Below, piece after piece: positions 31,648 to 40,480 of a stretch of DNA of 41,207 nucleotides. The position numbers were made by a program, and so were the translations under genes. Under the pieces are notes generated by a model. That model made no database searches. It saw only the letters and a program-made list of their open reading frames with translations, and was not told the origin of the DNA. Origin of the DNA: Lachnospiraceae bacterium FE2018 (lineage in GTDB: Bacteria; Bacillota; Clostridia; Lachnospirales; Lachnospiraceae); contig JNKK01000022.1 of the NCBI GenBank assembly GCA_000702845.1, forward strand, positions 1 through 41,207. Reading direction: 5' to 3'. How positions within the stretch are numbered: position 1 is the stretch's first letter; each line of letters starts with the position of its first letter.

Positions 31648-34461
31648 TCACTTTCTTCCGGTTTCCATAAATGTAGTTCTGTCATACCATGCCGGCAGAA
31701 TCATCGGCATCAGAACGTCCGGATCTACATCCTCGAGATACTCGAGTGCCGTGATCAGCAGGTTGTTTTCAGCATATGCGCCGCCGACAATTGTGTTAAT
31801 GGGGAGGCAGCCCCACGGATCATCCAGACTGGAATTCAGCTCCAGTTTTGTTACATATCCTGGTGTCCAGGAATCATAAGTATAGTTGACAATGTTTCGG
31901 ATCAGGCCGGTGTTGGTAAAGCGCCACTTGCCGTTTTCGTCCGGCAGTCTGTCAAAATGGAAATAGTATCCGCTTCCGGCAGTCTTTTTGCCTGCAGCCG
32001 GTGCCTGATAGAGAACGTGGGTTAACGGGTGGTTATAGGAGCCGAGCTGCATTTCTACATTGACAATCCGGGCACCGCGGCGCACAACGCCGACGGAGAC
32101 TTTTCCGTCATTACCTTTCCGGATTACAAATTCTGCGTCCAGTTTTTTCGGGATCGCCGAGTTGTCGCGGCCGAGCTGAGTTGCCATTTCTGCACCCTGT
32201 CCGCCGAGCAGAAGACTGATCGGATACATGCCGAGCTGTCCATTGTAGGTGCAGTAAACGCCGAGGATGGTCTCATAGTAGTTGTCTGCAAAAGTAGGAT
32301 CTTTGATGTGGCAGACAGAAAGCGTAACAACCGGGATGGAGAACGGTTTCAGCGGCGGCGGAAGAATCTTTGCAATTGCTTCAGGCTGGGTCAGATATGC
32401 AAGGTAAATGCCTTCCTGTCCGCGCATGTCTGAGATTTTCGCAAAGTTGTCAACCTGCGCCTGCGGGATCACAAAGCTCGGAGCCTCCTCCTTAAACAGG
32501 GATGCACCGATTTCATAACCGGAACGGGTGGCCGGAGCGATCATACCGTCTTTGATAGCGGATCCTGCAAGTTTTACCGGAATGCCTTTTTCTTCCAGTG
32601 CTGCTTTCAGACTCTGATCCGGACGATTGCCCAGAGACAGGACGACTGCCTCTGCCCGGATGGTTTCGGTTTCTTTTGTATCAACATTTTCGATGATGAC
32701 GCCTTCCGGCGTAATTTCTTTCAGACCGTTTCCGAGCTTCCAGTCAATCTTCATCTGGTTCAGGCGTGACATGATATCTGCAACATTGGTACGATATGCA
32801 TTGGTTCCGGCCTGTTTCAGGAGATCTACAAATGTAACGGTGCAGCCTTTTTCGCCGAGGAATTCTCCGGTTTCAAGGCCGGCGAGACCTGCACCGATCA
32901 TAGCAACAGATTTCCCTGCGAGATCAACCTTGCCGGTAAGAACCTGTTCTATGGTGTATACATTATCTCCGTTGACGCCGGGAATGGAAGACGGGAAGAT
33001 CGGAGCAGCACCGGTTGCGAGAACAACGGCATCGGGTTCCATCGCCGCGATATCATCGGCAGTTGCCTCACATCCGAGCCGGATCTCTGCGCCAAGTTTC
33101 TTCAGATCATTTGCAAGATAATCGATGGTCCACTGCATGCGCTCCTTGCAGGGCGGTTTCTTTGCAAGGTTGACTGTGCCGCCAAGCTCATCCTGACGGT
33201 CAAGAAGCATCACTTTGACGCCGCGTTTTGCGAGTGTCTGTGCTGCATACATGCCTGCCGGTCCGCCTCCGACGACAACTGCTTTATGATTGCCGGTATC
33301 CGGTTCAAGATCGCCGTAACGGTATTCATTGCACGTGCGCGGATTAACGGCACATTCAAACGGAAGACCCAGTGAATTCAGACCGAGCAGAGATTCGAAA
33401 CAGCGCAGGCAGGAGATGCATTTGTTTAATTCATCCTCGCGTCCTTCCAGTACTTTTTTGCCCCACTCAGGATCTGCGAGCCATGTTCTGCCCATGGCAA
33501 CAAAGTCCACGACACCGTCGTCCAGGAAGGCTTCGGCAACAGCAGGGTCACGAATCTGGGAGACAGCAATAACAGGAATATCAACGACATCGCGTACGGC
33601 CTTGATAAACGGTTTTCTCCAGCCCTGCGGGAAGGAGATCGGCTCAACGCTGGTAATGCCGGTCTCATAGAGGCCGCAGCTGACATCTACAAAATCGATA
33701 CCTGCAGCTTCCAGGGTCTTGACAATCTTAATACCGTCCTGAATATGAATGTAGTCCTCTGTAACACCGATTCTGTCAAGAAACTCTTCAACAGAAACAC
33801 GGCATCCCAGGACATAGTCCGGTCCGCATTTTTTGCGGATATCTTCTATGATTTCCAGAACGATGCGAATACGGTTTTCAAAACTGCCGCCATATTCATC
33901 TTCACGCTTGTTGGTATACGGAGAGAGGAACTGCTGCAGCAGATAGCCGTGTGCACAGTGCAGTTCTACGCCGTCGATCCCTGCTTTTTTACAGCGGAGT
34001 GCGGCATCGCCGAACTGGCCGACGAGCTCATGGATCTCGTCCAGTGTCATAGGTCTGGTTTCCTGCTGAGAAACCTGACAGACACGGTCAGAAGCGGAAA
34101 CACAGGGCTGACCGCCGATCAGGGAGGAGACGCCTTCGCGTCCGGGATGGTGCAGCTGAATAAAGATTTTTGCACCATATTTATGGATTGTCTGTGCGAG
34201 TTTTGCGAGGCCGGGGATATGGCGGTCGCTTGTGGCAGAAATCTGCCGGAACATACCTGCACCTGTGGCCTCATTGACACGGCAGATTTCCGGCATAATC
34301 AGACCGCATCCGCCGGCTGCACGTGCTTCAAAGTACGCGAGCATAGCCGGGCCGGGTGTTCCGTCCAGTTCGGCAAGATTAGTACCCATCGGTGTCATGA
34401 CCAGCCGGTTTTTCAGCTCAACATTACCGATGCGGCCTTTTTGAAACAGTTTTTCGTACAT
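31648..34461 (-). CDS. OYE/2,4-dienoyl-CoA-reductase-type flavoprotein fused to an acetoacetate-decarboxylase-like domain
   Basis: A 937-residue three-part protein. Residues about 1-375 form an FMN TIM barrel (LKNRLVMTPMGTN, IQLHHPGRE, LHCAHGYLLQQFLSPYTNKR) ending in the cluster CISCLRCF with a later Cys in FECAVNP (about residues 347-372), a likely 4Fe-4S site. Residues about 390-670 form FAD and NAD(P) Rossmann folds (VVVGGGPAGMYAAQ; AMIGAGLAGLETGEFLGEKG). Residues about 677-930 resemble acetoacetate decarboxylase: LPPPLKPFSIPVVTL, YYETILGVYCTYNGQLGMYP, and LGRDNSAIPKKLDAEF near residue 774, whose Lys-Lys matches the Schiff-base pair of that enzyme. The usual flavoprotein family is about 640-680 residues. 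The start at 34461 has AGGAGG eight bases upstream. The substrate is unknown. Confidence 0.85.
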   Translation of the reverse strand: MYEKLFQKGRIGNVELKNRLVMTPMGTNLAELDGTPGPAMLAYFEARAAGGCGLIMPEICRVNEATGAGMFRQISATSDRHIPGLAKLAQTIHKYGAKIFIQLHHPGREGVSSLIGGQPCVSASDRVCQVSQQETRPMTLDEIHELVGQFGDAALRCKKAGIDGVELHCAHGYLLQQFLSPYTNKREDEYGGSFENRIRIVLEIIEDIRKKCGPDYVLGCRVSVEEFLDRIGVTEDYIHIQDGIKIVKTLEAAGIDFVDVSCGLYETGITSVEPISFPQGWRKPFIKAVRDVVDIPVIAVSQIRDPAVAEAFLDDGVVDFVAMGRTWLADPEWGKKVLEGREDELNKCISCLRCFESLLGLNSLGLPFECAVNPRTCNEYRYGDLEPDTGNHKAVVVGGGPAGMYAAQTLAKRGVKVMLLDRQDELGGTVNLAKKPPCKERMQWTIDYLANDLKKLGAEIRLGCEATADDIAAMEPDAVVLATGAAPIFPSSIPGVNGDNVYTIEQVLTGKVDLAGKSVAMIGAGLAGLETGEFLGEKGCTVTFVDLLKQAGTNAYRTNVADIMSRLNQMKIDWKLGNGLKEITPEGVIIENVDTKETETIRAEAVVLSLGNRPDQSLKAALEEKGIPVKLAGSAIKDGMIAPATRSGYEIGASLFKEEAPSFVIPQAQVDNFAKISDMRGQEGIYLAYLTQPEAIAKILPPPLKPFSIPVVTLSVCHIKDPTFADNYYETILGVYCTYNGQLGMYPISLLLGGQGAEMATQLGRDNSAIPKKLDAEFVIRKGNDGKVSVGVVRRGARIVNVEMQLGSYNHPLTHVLYQAPAAGKKTAGSGYYFHFDRLPDENGKWRFTNTGLIRNIVNYTYDSWTPGYVTKLELNSSLDDPWGCLPINTIVGGAYAENNLLITALEYLEDVDPDVLMPMILPAWYDRTTFMETGRK

Positions 34462-34534
34462 GCAATATCCTCCTTTCAATTCAAAACAGACATACAAAAA
34501 GAAATATCTCACAAAAATGTGTTGCGATAATTAG

Positions 34535-34563
34535 ATTATATGATAATTGTGTACAATATTCTA
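34535..34563 (-). promoter_or_regulatory. Promoter region of the flavoprotein-SDR operon with operator-like palindrome
   Basis: On the minus strand TATAAT (34535-34540) is a good -10, but the corresponding -35 (34558-34563, TAGAAT) is poor. The spacer contains ATTGT-AC-ACAAT on this strand (34546-34557), a palindrome like GntR-family operators. A regulator bound between the elements is plausible. Position 34462-34534 is the untranslated leader. Confidence 0.4.
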
Positions 34564-34643
34564 TGTCATCAGTTCATAAAAGATCATTAAAATTCTGTAT
34601 ATTATGCACGAAAAAAGCAGAAAAAACGCAGTAAATTTAGATA

Positions 34644-34687
34644 AAAAAACCATCTCCGGAATACCAGAATTCAAGAGATGGTTTTTG
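34644..34687 (-). terminator. Terminator of the potABCD operon
   Basis: AAAAACCATCTC and GAGATGGTTTTT form a perfect stem around an 18-base loop. On the minus strand it ends in a T run of seven, 36 bases beyond the potD stop. Confidence 0.85.
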
Positions 34688-34722
34688 TCGCTGATATTAT
34701 TGATTGTTGAAAGAAGAGGAGA

Positions 34723-36273
34723 TTACAGATACAGCCTTCTGCGGTTTCTCCGATGCAGCCAGATTCCTGTCAGCACAGCTGCTGCACCACCGGTCAGGAC
34801 CCATGCCCACGCAGGAACATCGTGAATATTATAGCAGCGTACGTGGATCCACATCTGATTGATCGCTTCATTTTTTTCCGGGTCAAAACAGATCATGATG
34901 GAGGAGCGGGAAATTGCTTCTTCCGACGGATACTGGGCGCTGAGCTGCCGGTCGAGCTGGCTGACCGGTACCGTAAGAATATAATCTTCGTCATCCGGAT
35001 CGCCGGAGAAGAAGTACCCAAGCGGGTAATCAGCAGCAGCTGTTTCGTCCTCATCTGCTCCGTAACTCCAGTCGGCATATTCCATGATTCTACCGTCTTC
35101 GCCGCCGCTGATGACAGAAGTATAACCGATGTAATACATGTTGCGGATTGCATTGTCCGGGCGTGAGCAGAAATTAATAAATGCCTCAGCGGCGTGCTGT
35201 TTTGCCGCGCTGCCGTTAATTCCGTCTTTGAGCATGACCCATCCGTCAAAATAGATGTTGGTGGACTCTTTCGGAACAGCAAAATTAAGCGTATAGTCGT
35301 CTTCGTCTGCCTGATCCATCGTGTAAACGGCATCGCCGGACCACTGGTAATTGGCCAGTACCTTGCCGGTGATCATATCAGCTTTTCCGGAATCCGTTTC
35401 AAAGGAGTACAGATTATCTTTAATATCCTGCAGGTAATCCTGCACACGCGCGATTGTTTCCGGCGTTACATCGTTCATTTCTTCCTCAAGGCGCTGTACA
35501 TAGTCCGGAGCGGATGTGAAATCCGGATTTGTGAGTAAATCCGATTTCAGCGCGCCGACTGCTGCGAAATAAGAGTCGCGCACGTTGTCTTTGATGGTGA
35601 TCTGGCGTTTGAACTTCGGATTGCCGAGCACATTCCAGGTGGAGGCTTCTTCTCTGGTGAGGACATCCGGGTTGTATACAATACCAGTTACACCCCACAT
35701 GTATCCTGCTGCATATCTGCTCCAGCGCTCATTGTTGATAGTATGATTGTCAAATATGTTTCTGATATAAGGTGAAACGCCTTTTATATAGTAGTTATTA
35801 TCATCCGTCTCATCAAAAAAGGCATCCGAGAGCGGAACAAGGCTGTTTTCCGTCATCAGCTTCATGAACATATATTCAGAAGGACAGACCAGGTCATAAA
35901 CATCGCCGAGTGTCAGCATATTGTAAAGATCTTCATTCGTTCCGAATGTAGAATACTCTACATTTACTTTGCGGCCGTAAGTTTCTTCATACCAGGATTC
36001 AAAATCATCGATCATGGAATTCTCGCCGATAATATCACCGCTTTCCAGATCAATGGTATCTTCTTCGTCCCAGTCTCCGAGATCGATATATTCCTCCCAG
36101 TTGCAGATGCGGAGTGTGACGGGTGCACCGGTTGTTTCATCTGTCTGCGCGCCTGATGATGCCGGTTTAGAACCGGCAGTGGTTTCTGAAGCTCCGGGTG
36201 TTTCATACGGAAGTGTATGGAACAGAAGAAATCCGGTCAGGATCAGGAGAGACAGCTTTTTGATCCGTTTCAT
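34723..36273 (-). CDS. potD: Polyamine ABC transporter substrate-binding protein with C-terminal membrane anchor
   Basis: A 516-residue spermidine/putrescine-binding protein. The N-terminus (MKRIKKLSLLILTGFLLFHTLP) is a signal or signal anchor without a lipobox Cys. The binding core starts LRICNWEEYID and continues with VNVEYSTFGTNEDLYNML, YDLVCPSEYMFMKL, YAAGYMWGVTGIVYNPD and FAVPKESTNIYFDGWVMLKD. The C-terminus has a hydrophobic stretch (AWAWVLTGGAAAVLTGIWL) followed by Arg-rich residues, so it is probably anchored at its C-terminus rather than by lipid. It is longer than the usual 350. The ATG at 36273 overlaps the potC stop and has GAGGG upstream; a longer frame is rejected. Confidence 0.88.
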   Translation of the reverse strand: MKRIKKLSLLILTGFLLFHTLPYETPGASETTAGSKPASSGAQTDETTGAPVTLRICNWEEYIDLGDWDEEDTIDLESGDIIGENSMIDDFESWYEETYGRKVNVEYSTFGTNEDLYNMLTLGDVYDLVCPSEYMFMKLMTENSLVPLSDAFFDETDDNNYYIKGVSPYIRNIFDNHTINNERWSRYAAGYMWGVTGIVYNPDVLTREEASTWNVLGNPKFKRQITIKDNVRDSYFAAVGALKSDLLTNPDFTSAPDYVQRLEEEMNDVTPETIARVQDYLQDIKDNLYSFETDSGKADMITGKVLANYQWSGDAVYTMDQADEDDYTLNFAVPKESTNIYFDGWVMLKDGINGSAAKQHAAEAFINFCSRPDNAIRNMYYIGYTSVISGGEDGRIMEYADWSYGADEDETAAADYPLGYFFSGDPDDEDYILTVPVSQLDRQLSAQYPSEEAISRSSIMICFDPEKNEAINQMWIHVRCYNIHDVPAWAWVLTGGAAAVLTGIWLHRRNRRRLYL

Positions 36274-37073
36274 ATACCAGCCCTCTCTTTCCTGCTGTTT
36301 CGCATGGTTCGCAGATTTGAAACCGTGACAACAAGAACTACAATGACAAAAATCACGGCACAGAGTGCCCACAGAGCCGTTTTGATGGTCGTCTGGGCAC
36401 CCTTTGTCGCATTGACAACATAAGTGCTGATCGTATCAAATGTAGACGGCTTTGTATAGGTGGCGATGAAATAGTCGTCCAGAGACAGTGTGATCGCCAG
36501 TGCAAATCCGGAAATAATGCCCGAAGAGATCTGCGGAATTACAATCCTGTTAAGTGCTTTGAACGGGGTCGCACCGAGGTCCAGCGCAGCCTCGTAGAGA
36601 TAAGGATCCATTTGTTTGAGCTTCGGCATGACAGAAAGATATACAAACGGTGCACACAGCAGGGTATGGCCTGCCACGAGCGGGATAAAGGTGTTTTTAT
36701 CAATGCCGAATACTTCCACGAGCAGAATACAGATCGAAAAGCCAGTCACTACATCTGCATTTATGACCGGAACCTGATTCAGGGAACTCATGAAGATATT
36801 AATTTTTTTGGATGAATAGAACGAACCGATGGCGCCGAATGTACCAAGAAGCACAGCAAGTATGGCGGAAACAATGGCGAGCCAGAGCGTTCCGAGGATC
36901 ATTTGCCGCAGTTCTTCTGTCGTGAAGAGTGTCACATAGTTGTGCAGGGAAAAGCCCCGGATCGCTCCGATGGTCGTAGCATCTGTAAAACTATACAGAA
37001 TGAGAAGCAGAATCGGTGCGTACAGGAAAACCAGTACAAGAATAATAAAAAGCGGTCTGATTGTTTTTTTCAC
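36270..37073 (-). CDS. potC: Polyamine ABC transporter permease PotC
   Basis: A 267-residue inner-membrane permease with about six helices. It begins with FIILVLVFLYAPILLLILYSF, and EAALDLGATPFKALNRIVIPQI is the EAA-loop that docks on PotA. FALAITLSLDDYFIATY is typical of PotC. It overlaps potB and potD by four bases each (ATGA), so the operon is translated as a unit. Confidence 0.92.
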   Translation of the reverse strand: MKKTIRPLFIILVLVFLYAPILLLILYSFTDATTIGAIRGFSLHNYVTLFTTEELRQMILGTLWLAIVSAILAVLLGTFGAIGSFYSSKKINIFMSSLNQVPVINADVVTGFSICILLVEVFGIDKNTFIPLVAGHTLLCAPFVYLSVMPKLKQMDPYLYEAALDLGATPFKALNRIVIPQISSGIISGFALAITLSLDDYFIATYTKPSTFDTISTYVVNATKGAQTTIKTALWALCAVIFVIVVLVVTVSNLRTMRNSRKERAGI

Positions 37074-37870
37074 AGCAATGCACCTCCTGTACCGGATGCG
37101 CGGTCATCCTGATCAGTACCGGTCAGAATGGTAAAGAGAATAATGATTGCAAGCAGAATCAGCGCAATCATTGATCCGCCGTGCCAGTTATATGCAGAGA
37201 AATAACTGCCGATCAGGCTGCCCATGATATAGGTGCTGTTATAAAGCATATCCAGAACAACATAGTTGGTCATGGCCGGCAGAAATACCATTGCGATTCC
37301 GCTGATGACACCCGGCATGGAGAGCGGCAGTGTAACCTTCAGAAAGGCATGCCTTTCATTGGCGCCCAGATCCTTTGCCGCTTCAATCAGAGAAGGATCC
37401 AGCCGCGAGATGGTGTTATAAATTGGAAGAATCATAAACGGCAGGAAATCATATGTCATGCCGACAACAGCGTTCGCAAACGGATAGCGTGCCAGATTTC
37501 CCTCGATCACAGTCAGAATTTCCTTCAGAGCGGTGATGCGCAGAGAAAAATTAATCCACATCGGCATGATGAACAGAAGGAGAAGCACTTCCTTTTGTTT
37601 TAAAGAACTTGTGGCAAGAAAATATGCGGCAGGATACGCGAGCAGCAGACAAAGTGCTGTTGTGACAAGCGCAACTGCAAAACTGTAGAACAACGTACCC
37701 AGTGTATTGGGGTCTGTAAAGAAGTCTGAAAGATTCGCAAGGGTAAAATGTCCCTGACCGTTTGTAAATGCAAAGTAGAACAGCACCAGAAGGGGAAGCA
37801 CAACAAACAGAATCAGAAAAATCCCGTAAGGAATCCCGAGGCTTTTTCTTGAAAGCTTAAATATCTGCAT
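37070..37870 (-). CDS. potB: Polyamine ABC transporter permease PotB
   Basis: A 266-residue permease with about six helices (from PYGIFLILFVVLPLLVLFYFAF). The cytoplasmic EAA-loop reads EAAKDLGANERHAFLKVTLPLS, and MVFLPAMTNYVVLDML is typical of PotB. It partners with PotC and PotA. It starts 15 bases after potA with only a weak AGGAT-type site, so coupling to potA is likely. Confidence 0.92.
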   Translation of the reverse strand: MQIFKLSRKSLGIPYGIFLILFVVLPLLVLFYFAFTNGQGHFTLANLSDFFTDPNTLGTLFYSFAVALVTTALCLLLAYPAAYFLATSSLKQKEVLLLLFIMPMWINFSLRITALKEILTVIEGNLARYPFANAVVGMTYDFLPFMILPIYNTISRLDPSLIEAAKDLGANERHAFLKVTLPLSMPGVISGIAMVFLPAMTNYVVLDMLYNSTYIMGSLIGSYFSAYNWHGGSMIALILLAIIILFTILTGTDQDDRASGTGGALL

Positions 37871-37885
37871 CGTACAATATCAATC

Positions 37886-39325
37886 CTATTTCAACTTGAA
37901 TGTCATTTTCTCAACAGGCATAATGAGACCGACGTGATCGTTCATATTCCAGAGGTACTCATCATCAACAACAAAATCCTGACCGATTTCTGTATGGATC
38001 ACATAGCTGTAATGGTCTCCTTTATAGACCAGGTTGCTGATATAGCCGTCGATTAACCCTTCTTCGATCTGGTCAGTCATCGTAATATCCTTCGGATGGA
38101 TGCCGATCATGATTTTTGTGCGCGCAGGATCGATGGCATCTCCGAGGGAATTGACCAGCATGCCGTCTTCCCGGCGGCTGGAACCGGAGATGATCGCTGT
38201 CACACTGGTATCCAGGTGCTTCCCGTTGAATTCCAGCCGGAAGTCCGGACGGATGTCGGCCATGAAATAATTCGTAGAATCTCCGGTGGCCATGATATGA
38301 ATATTATCCGGATCGACCTGAAGACCGACGAATTCACCGACTTTCGGCGCGTTGACCGACTGGATAACCACTTCGTTTTTGCCGCAGATCACAGTGATTT
38401 CATAATGAATTCCTTTGAAGATAACTGAGTCAACACGGCCCCAGATCGTTCCTTCGTCCGGGTTTGTAATGATGACATCTTCCGGACGCACAACAGCAGT
38501 GATATGTGTACCTTTTTCAATATCATCCACACAGTCAAAGGTGCCGCCGCAGAAGCGGACCTTCAAATGATCTGTCATGATCCCGTTGAACAGATTGCTG
38601 TCGCCAATAAAATCTGCGACAAATACGTTCTTTGGTTCGTTGTAAATGTCTTCCGGCCGTCCGATCTGCTGGATTTTTCCTTCGTTCATAACAACGATGA
38701 TATCGGACATGGTCAGAGCTTCTTCCTGATCATGTGTGACATAGATAAAAGTGATGCCGAGCCGCTCGTGCATTTCTTTGAGTTCCAGCTGCATTTCTTT
38801 GCGCATTTTCAGGTCCAGCGCGCCCAGCGGTTCGTCCAGCAGCAGAATCTCCGGCTCATTTACCAGCGCGCGGGCTATGGCTACTCGCTGCTGCTGTCCG
38901 CCGGAAAGCGTATTGACAGAACGGCCTTCAAAACCTTCCAGATCAACCAGATCCAGTACATGTTTCACTTTTTTGGAAATAATACCGGATGCCATTTTTT
39001 TCTGCCGTAGGCCGAACGCAATATTTTCAAATATGTTCATGTGCGGAAATAATGCATAGCGCTGAAAAACCGTATTGACCGGACGCTCGTAAGGAGGAAG
39101 CGTGGAAATGTTCTTCCCGTTTAACAGAATCTCCCCTTCGGTCGGCAGTTCGAAACCGGCGATCATGCGCAGTGTTGTGGTCTTGCCGCAGCCGGAAGGG
39201 CCGAGCAGCGTGACAAATTCGCCTTTCTGAACATATAGATTAAAATCAGAAACAGCGGTGATTCCGCTGGCATACGTTTTGGTAATGTTATTTAATTCAA
39301 TAATCTTTTCGGTGGTTTGCTTCAT
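37886..39325 (-). CDS. potA: Polyamine ABC transporter ATPase PotA
   Basis: A 479-residue ATPase energising polyamine uptake. Walker A is GPSGCGKTTTLR, the signature is LSGGQQQRVAIARAL, and Walker B is LLLDEPLGALD followed by YVTHDQEEALTMSD. The C-terminal part (about residues 250-479) carries TOBE-type strands (VVRPEDVIITNPDEG; IGIHPKDITMTDQ) and is about 100 residues longer than in E. coli PotA, as if the TOBE region were expanded. The ATG at 39325 has AGGAG eight bases upstream; an ATG at 39352 is less likely. It is first in a potABCD operon. Confidence 0.93.
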   Translation of the reverse strand: MKQTTEKIIELNNITKTYASGITAVSDFNLYVQKGEFVTLLGPSGCGKTTTLRMIAGFELPTEGEILLNGKNISTLPPYERPVNTVFQRYALFPHMNIFENIAFGLRQKKMASGIISKKVKHVLDLVDLEGFEGRSVNTLSGGQQQRVAIARALVNEPEILLLDEPLGALDLKMRKEMQLELKEMHERLGITFIYVTHDQEEALTMSDIIVVMNEGKIQQIGRPEDIYNEPKNVFVADFIGDSNLFNGIMTDHLKVRFCGGTFDCVDDIEKGTHITAVVRPEDVIITNPDEGTIWGRVDSVIFKGIHYEITVICGKNEVVIQSVNAPKVGEFVGLQVDPDNIHIMATGDSTNYFMADIRPDFRLEFNGKHLDTSVTAIISGSSRREDGMLVNSLGDAIDPARTKIMIGIHPKDITMTDQIEEGLIDGYISNLVYKGDHYSYVIHTEIGQDFVVDDEYLWNMNDHVGLIMPVEKMTFKLK

Positions 39326-39381
39326 GTGCAGACTCTCCTGTATGGCTGCCATTGTGTGATTATTATCAGGTACTCTGGAGC

Positions 39382-39410
39382 ATTATAACAGAAACCATAC
39401 GGAGAATGAA
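39382..39410 (-). promoter_or_regulatory. Probable potABCD promoter
   Basis: On the minus strand TTCATT (39405-39410) and TATAAT (39382-39387) are 17 bases apart. The leader is about 50 bases. The gap also holds a weak + strand promoter (TTTACA near 39442) for the PAP2 gene. Confidence 0.55.
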
Positions 39411-39526
39411 GGTGTGATTTCTGTTTTATATTCAGATTACGTGTTTACACTGTCCTTTGAAATGTGCTATTTTAATGAAGTTAAAGAATTTGAAAGTATT
39501 AGAAAAGCATGGAAAGGTGTAGATGT

Positions 39527-40480
39527 ATGGATATTGAATACTTGTTATTTTTACAGCGTCACAGAGAAGCAACCGGCGGAGTGCTCGTGCCGTTTATGGA
39601 ACATGTCTCACTGTTTGCAGTTACTTATCTGATTATGATCCCGGTATTCATTTACTGGGCTGTCAGTAAAAAACGCGGTTTATATGTACTTACGTCATAT
39701 TATTTATGCTGCGGGTTTAACGCATTTGTCAAACTGACAGCGTGCATCTATCGTCCGTGGATCAGAGACGCGAGGGTTATGCCTGCCGGAGATGCGATTA
39801 CGACTGCGACAGGGTATTCATTTCCGAGCGGCCATACGGTAACGGCCGGGCCGATCTACGGCGGTATCGCGGTTATCTCAGCCGGCTGGAAAAAATGGGT
39901 GGCGGCGATTTGTATCGTTTTTGCTCTGCTCACACCGTTTTCGAGGAATTATCTTGGCGTTCACACCCCGCAGGATGTATGTTTCGGACTGCTGGAGAGT
40001 ATCATCTGGCTGTTTGTTGTCTCAAAGATTTTCCGCTATCTGACAGAACACCCGGAGAAAGAAAATCTGTTTCTTCTGATTTGTTTTATACTGGGCTGGA
40101 TCGGTATTATCTATATTACATTTAAACCCTATCCGATGACTTACGTAGATGGTGTTCTGCTTGTGGATCCGCAGAAGATGCTGAACGACGGGTATGGAGA
40201 CGGCTGTCTGCTGATCGCTTTTCCGGTCGCACGTTTCATCGAAAGAAAATGGATCGGGTTTAAAGCAACAGGTCTCAGGGGCAGGGGACTGGTGATCAGT
40301 CTGGTCGGAATGATTCCGCTGTTTCTGATGATTAAATATATGAAGCCGCCGCTTGATGGAATGCTTGGAAGTCACTGGGGACATTTTATTTACACATTTA
40401 TTGTCGTTATGTATTGTGTTGCGATATTCCCTGCTGTGATCAAGTGTTTCATCGGAAATGAAAATCGGGAGAAGAAATGA
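39527..40480 (+). CDS. PAP2-family membrane phosphatase
   Basis: A 317-residue integral membrane protein with about eight hydrophobic segments. The three PAP2 motifs are KLTACIYRP (K-x6-RP), FPSGHTV (PSGH) and SRNYLGVHTPQD (SR-x5-H-x3-D). Such enzymes remove phosphate from phosphatidate or undecaprenyl pyrophosphate on the outer face of the membrane. The second half, from YITFKPYPMTYVDG on, is an additional membrane region. The ATG at 39527 follows AAAGGTG; an ATG at 39509 is less supported. It overlaps the next gene by four bases. Confidence 0.88.
   Translation: MDIEYLLFLQRHREATGGVLVPFMEHVSLFAVTYLIMIPVFIYWAVSKKRGLYVLTSYYLCCGFNAFVKLTACIYRPWIRDARVMPAGDAITTATGYSFPSGHTVTAGPIYGGIAVISAGWKKWVAAICIVFALLTPFSRNYLGVHTPQDVCFGLLESIIWLFVVSKIFRYLTEHPEKENLFLLICFILGWIGIIYITFKPYPMTYVDGVLLVDPQKMLNDGYGDGCLLIAFPVARFIERKWIGFKATGLRGRGLVISLVGMIPLFLMIKYMKPPLDGMLGSHWGHFIYTFIVVMYCVAIFPAVIKCFIGNENREKK

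Noticed and set aside
30749-34461. Bile-acid 7-dehydroxylation (bai) genes
   Set aside because: Only generic similarity of the flavoprotein to BaiCD/BaiH; no CoA ligase, BaiE, BaiF or transporter nearby, and the extra decarboxylase-like domain does not fit.
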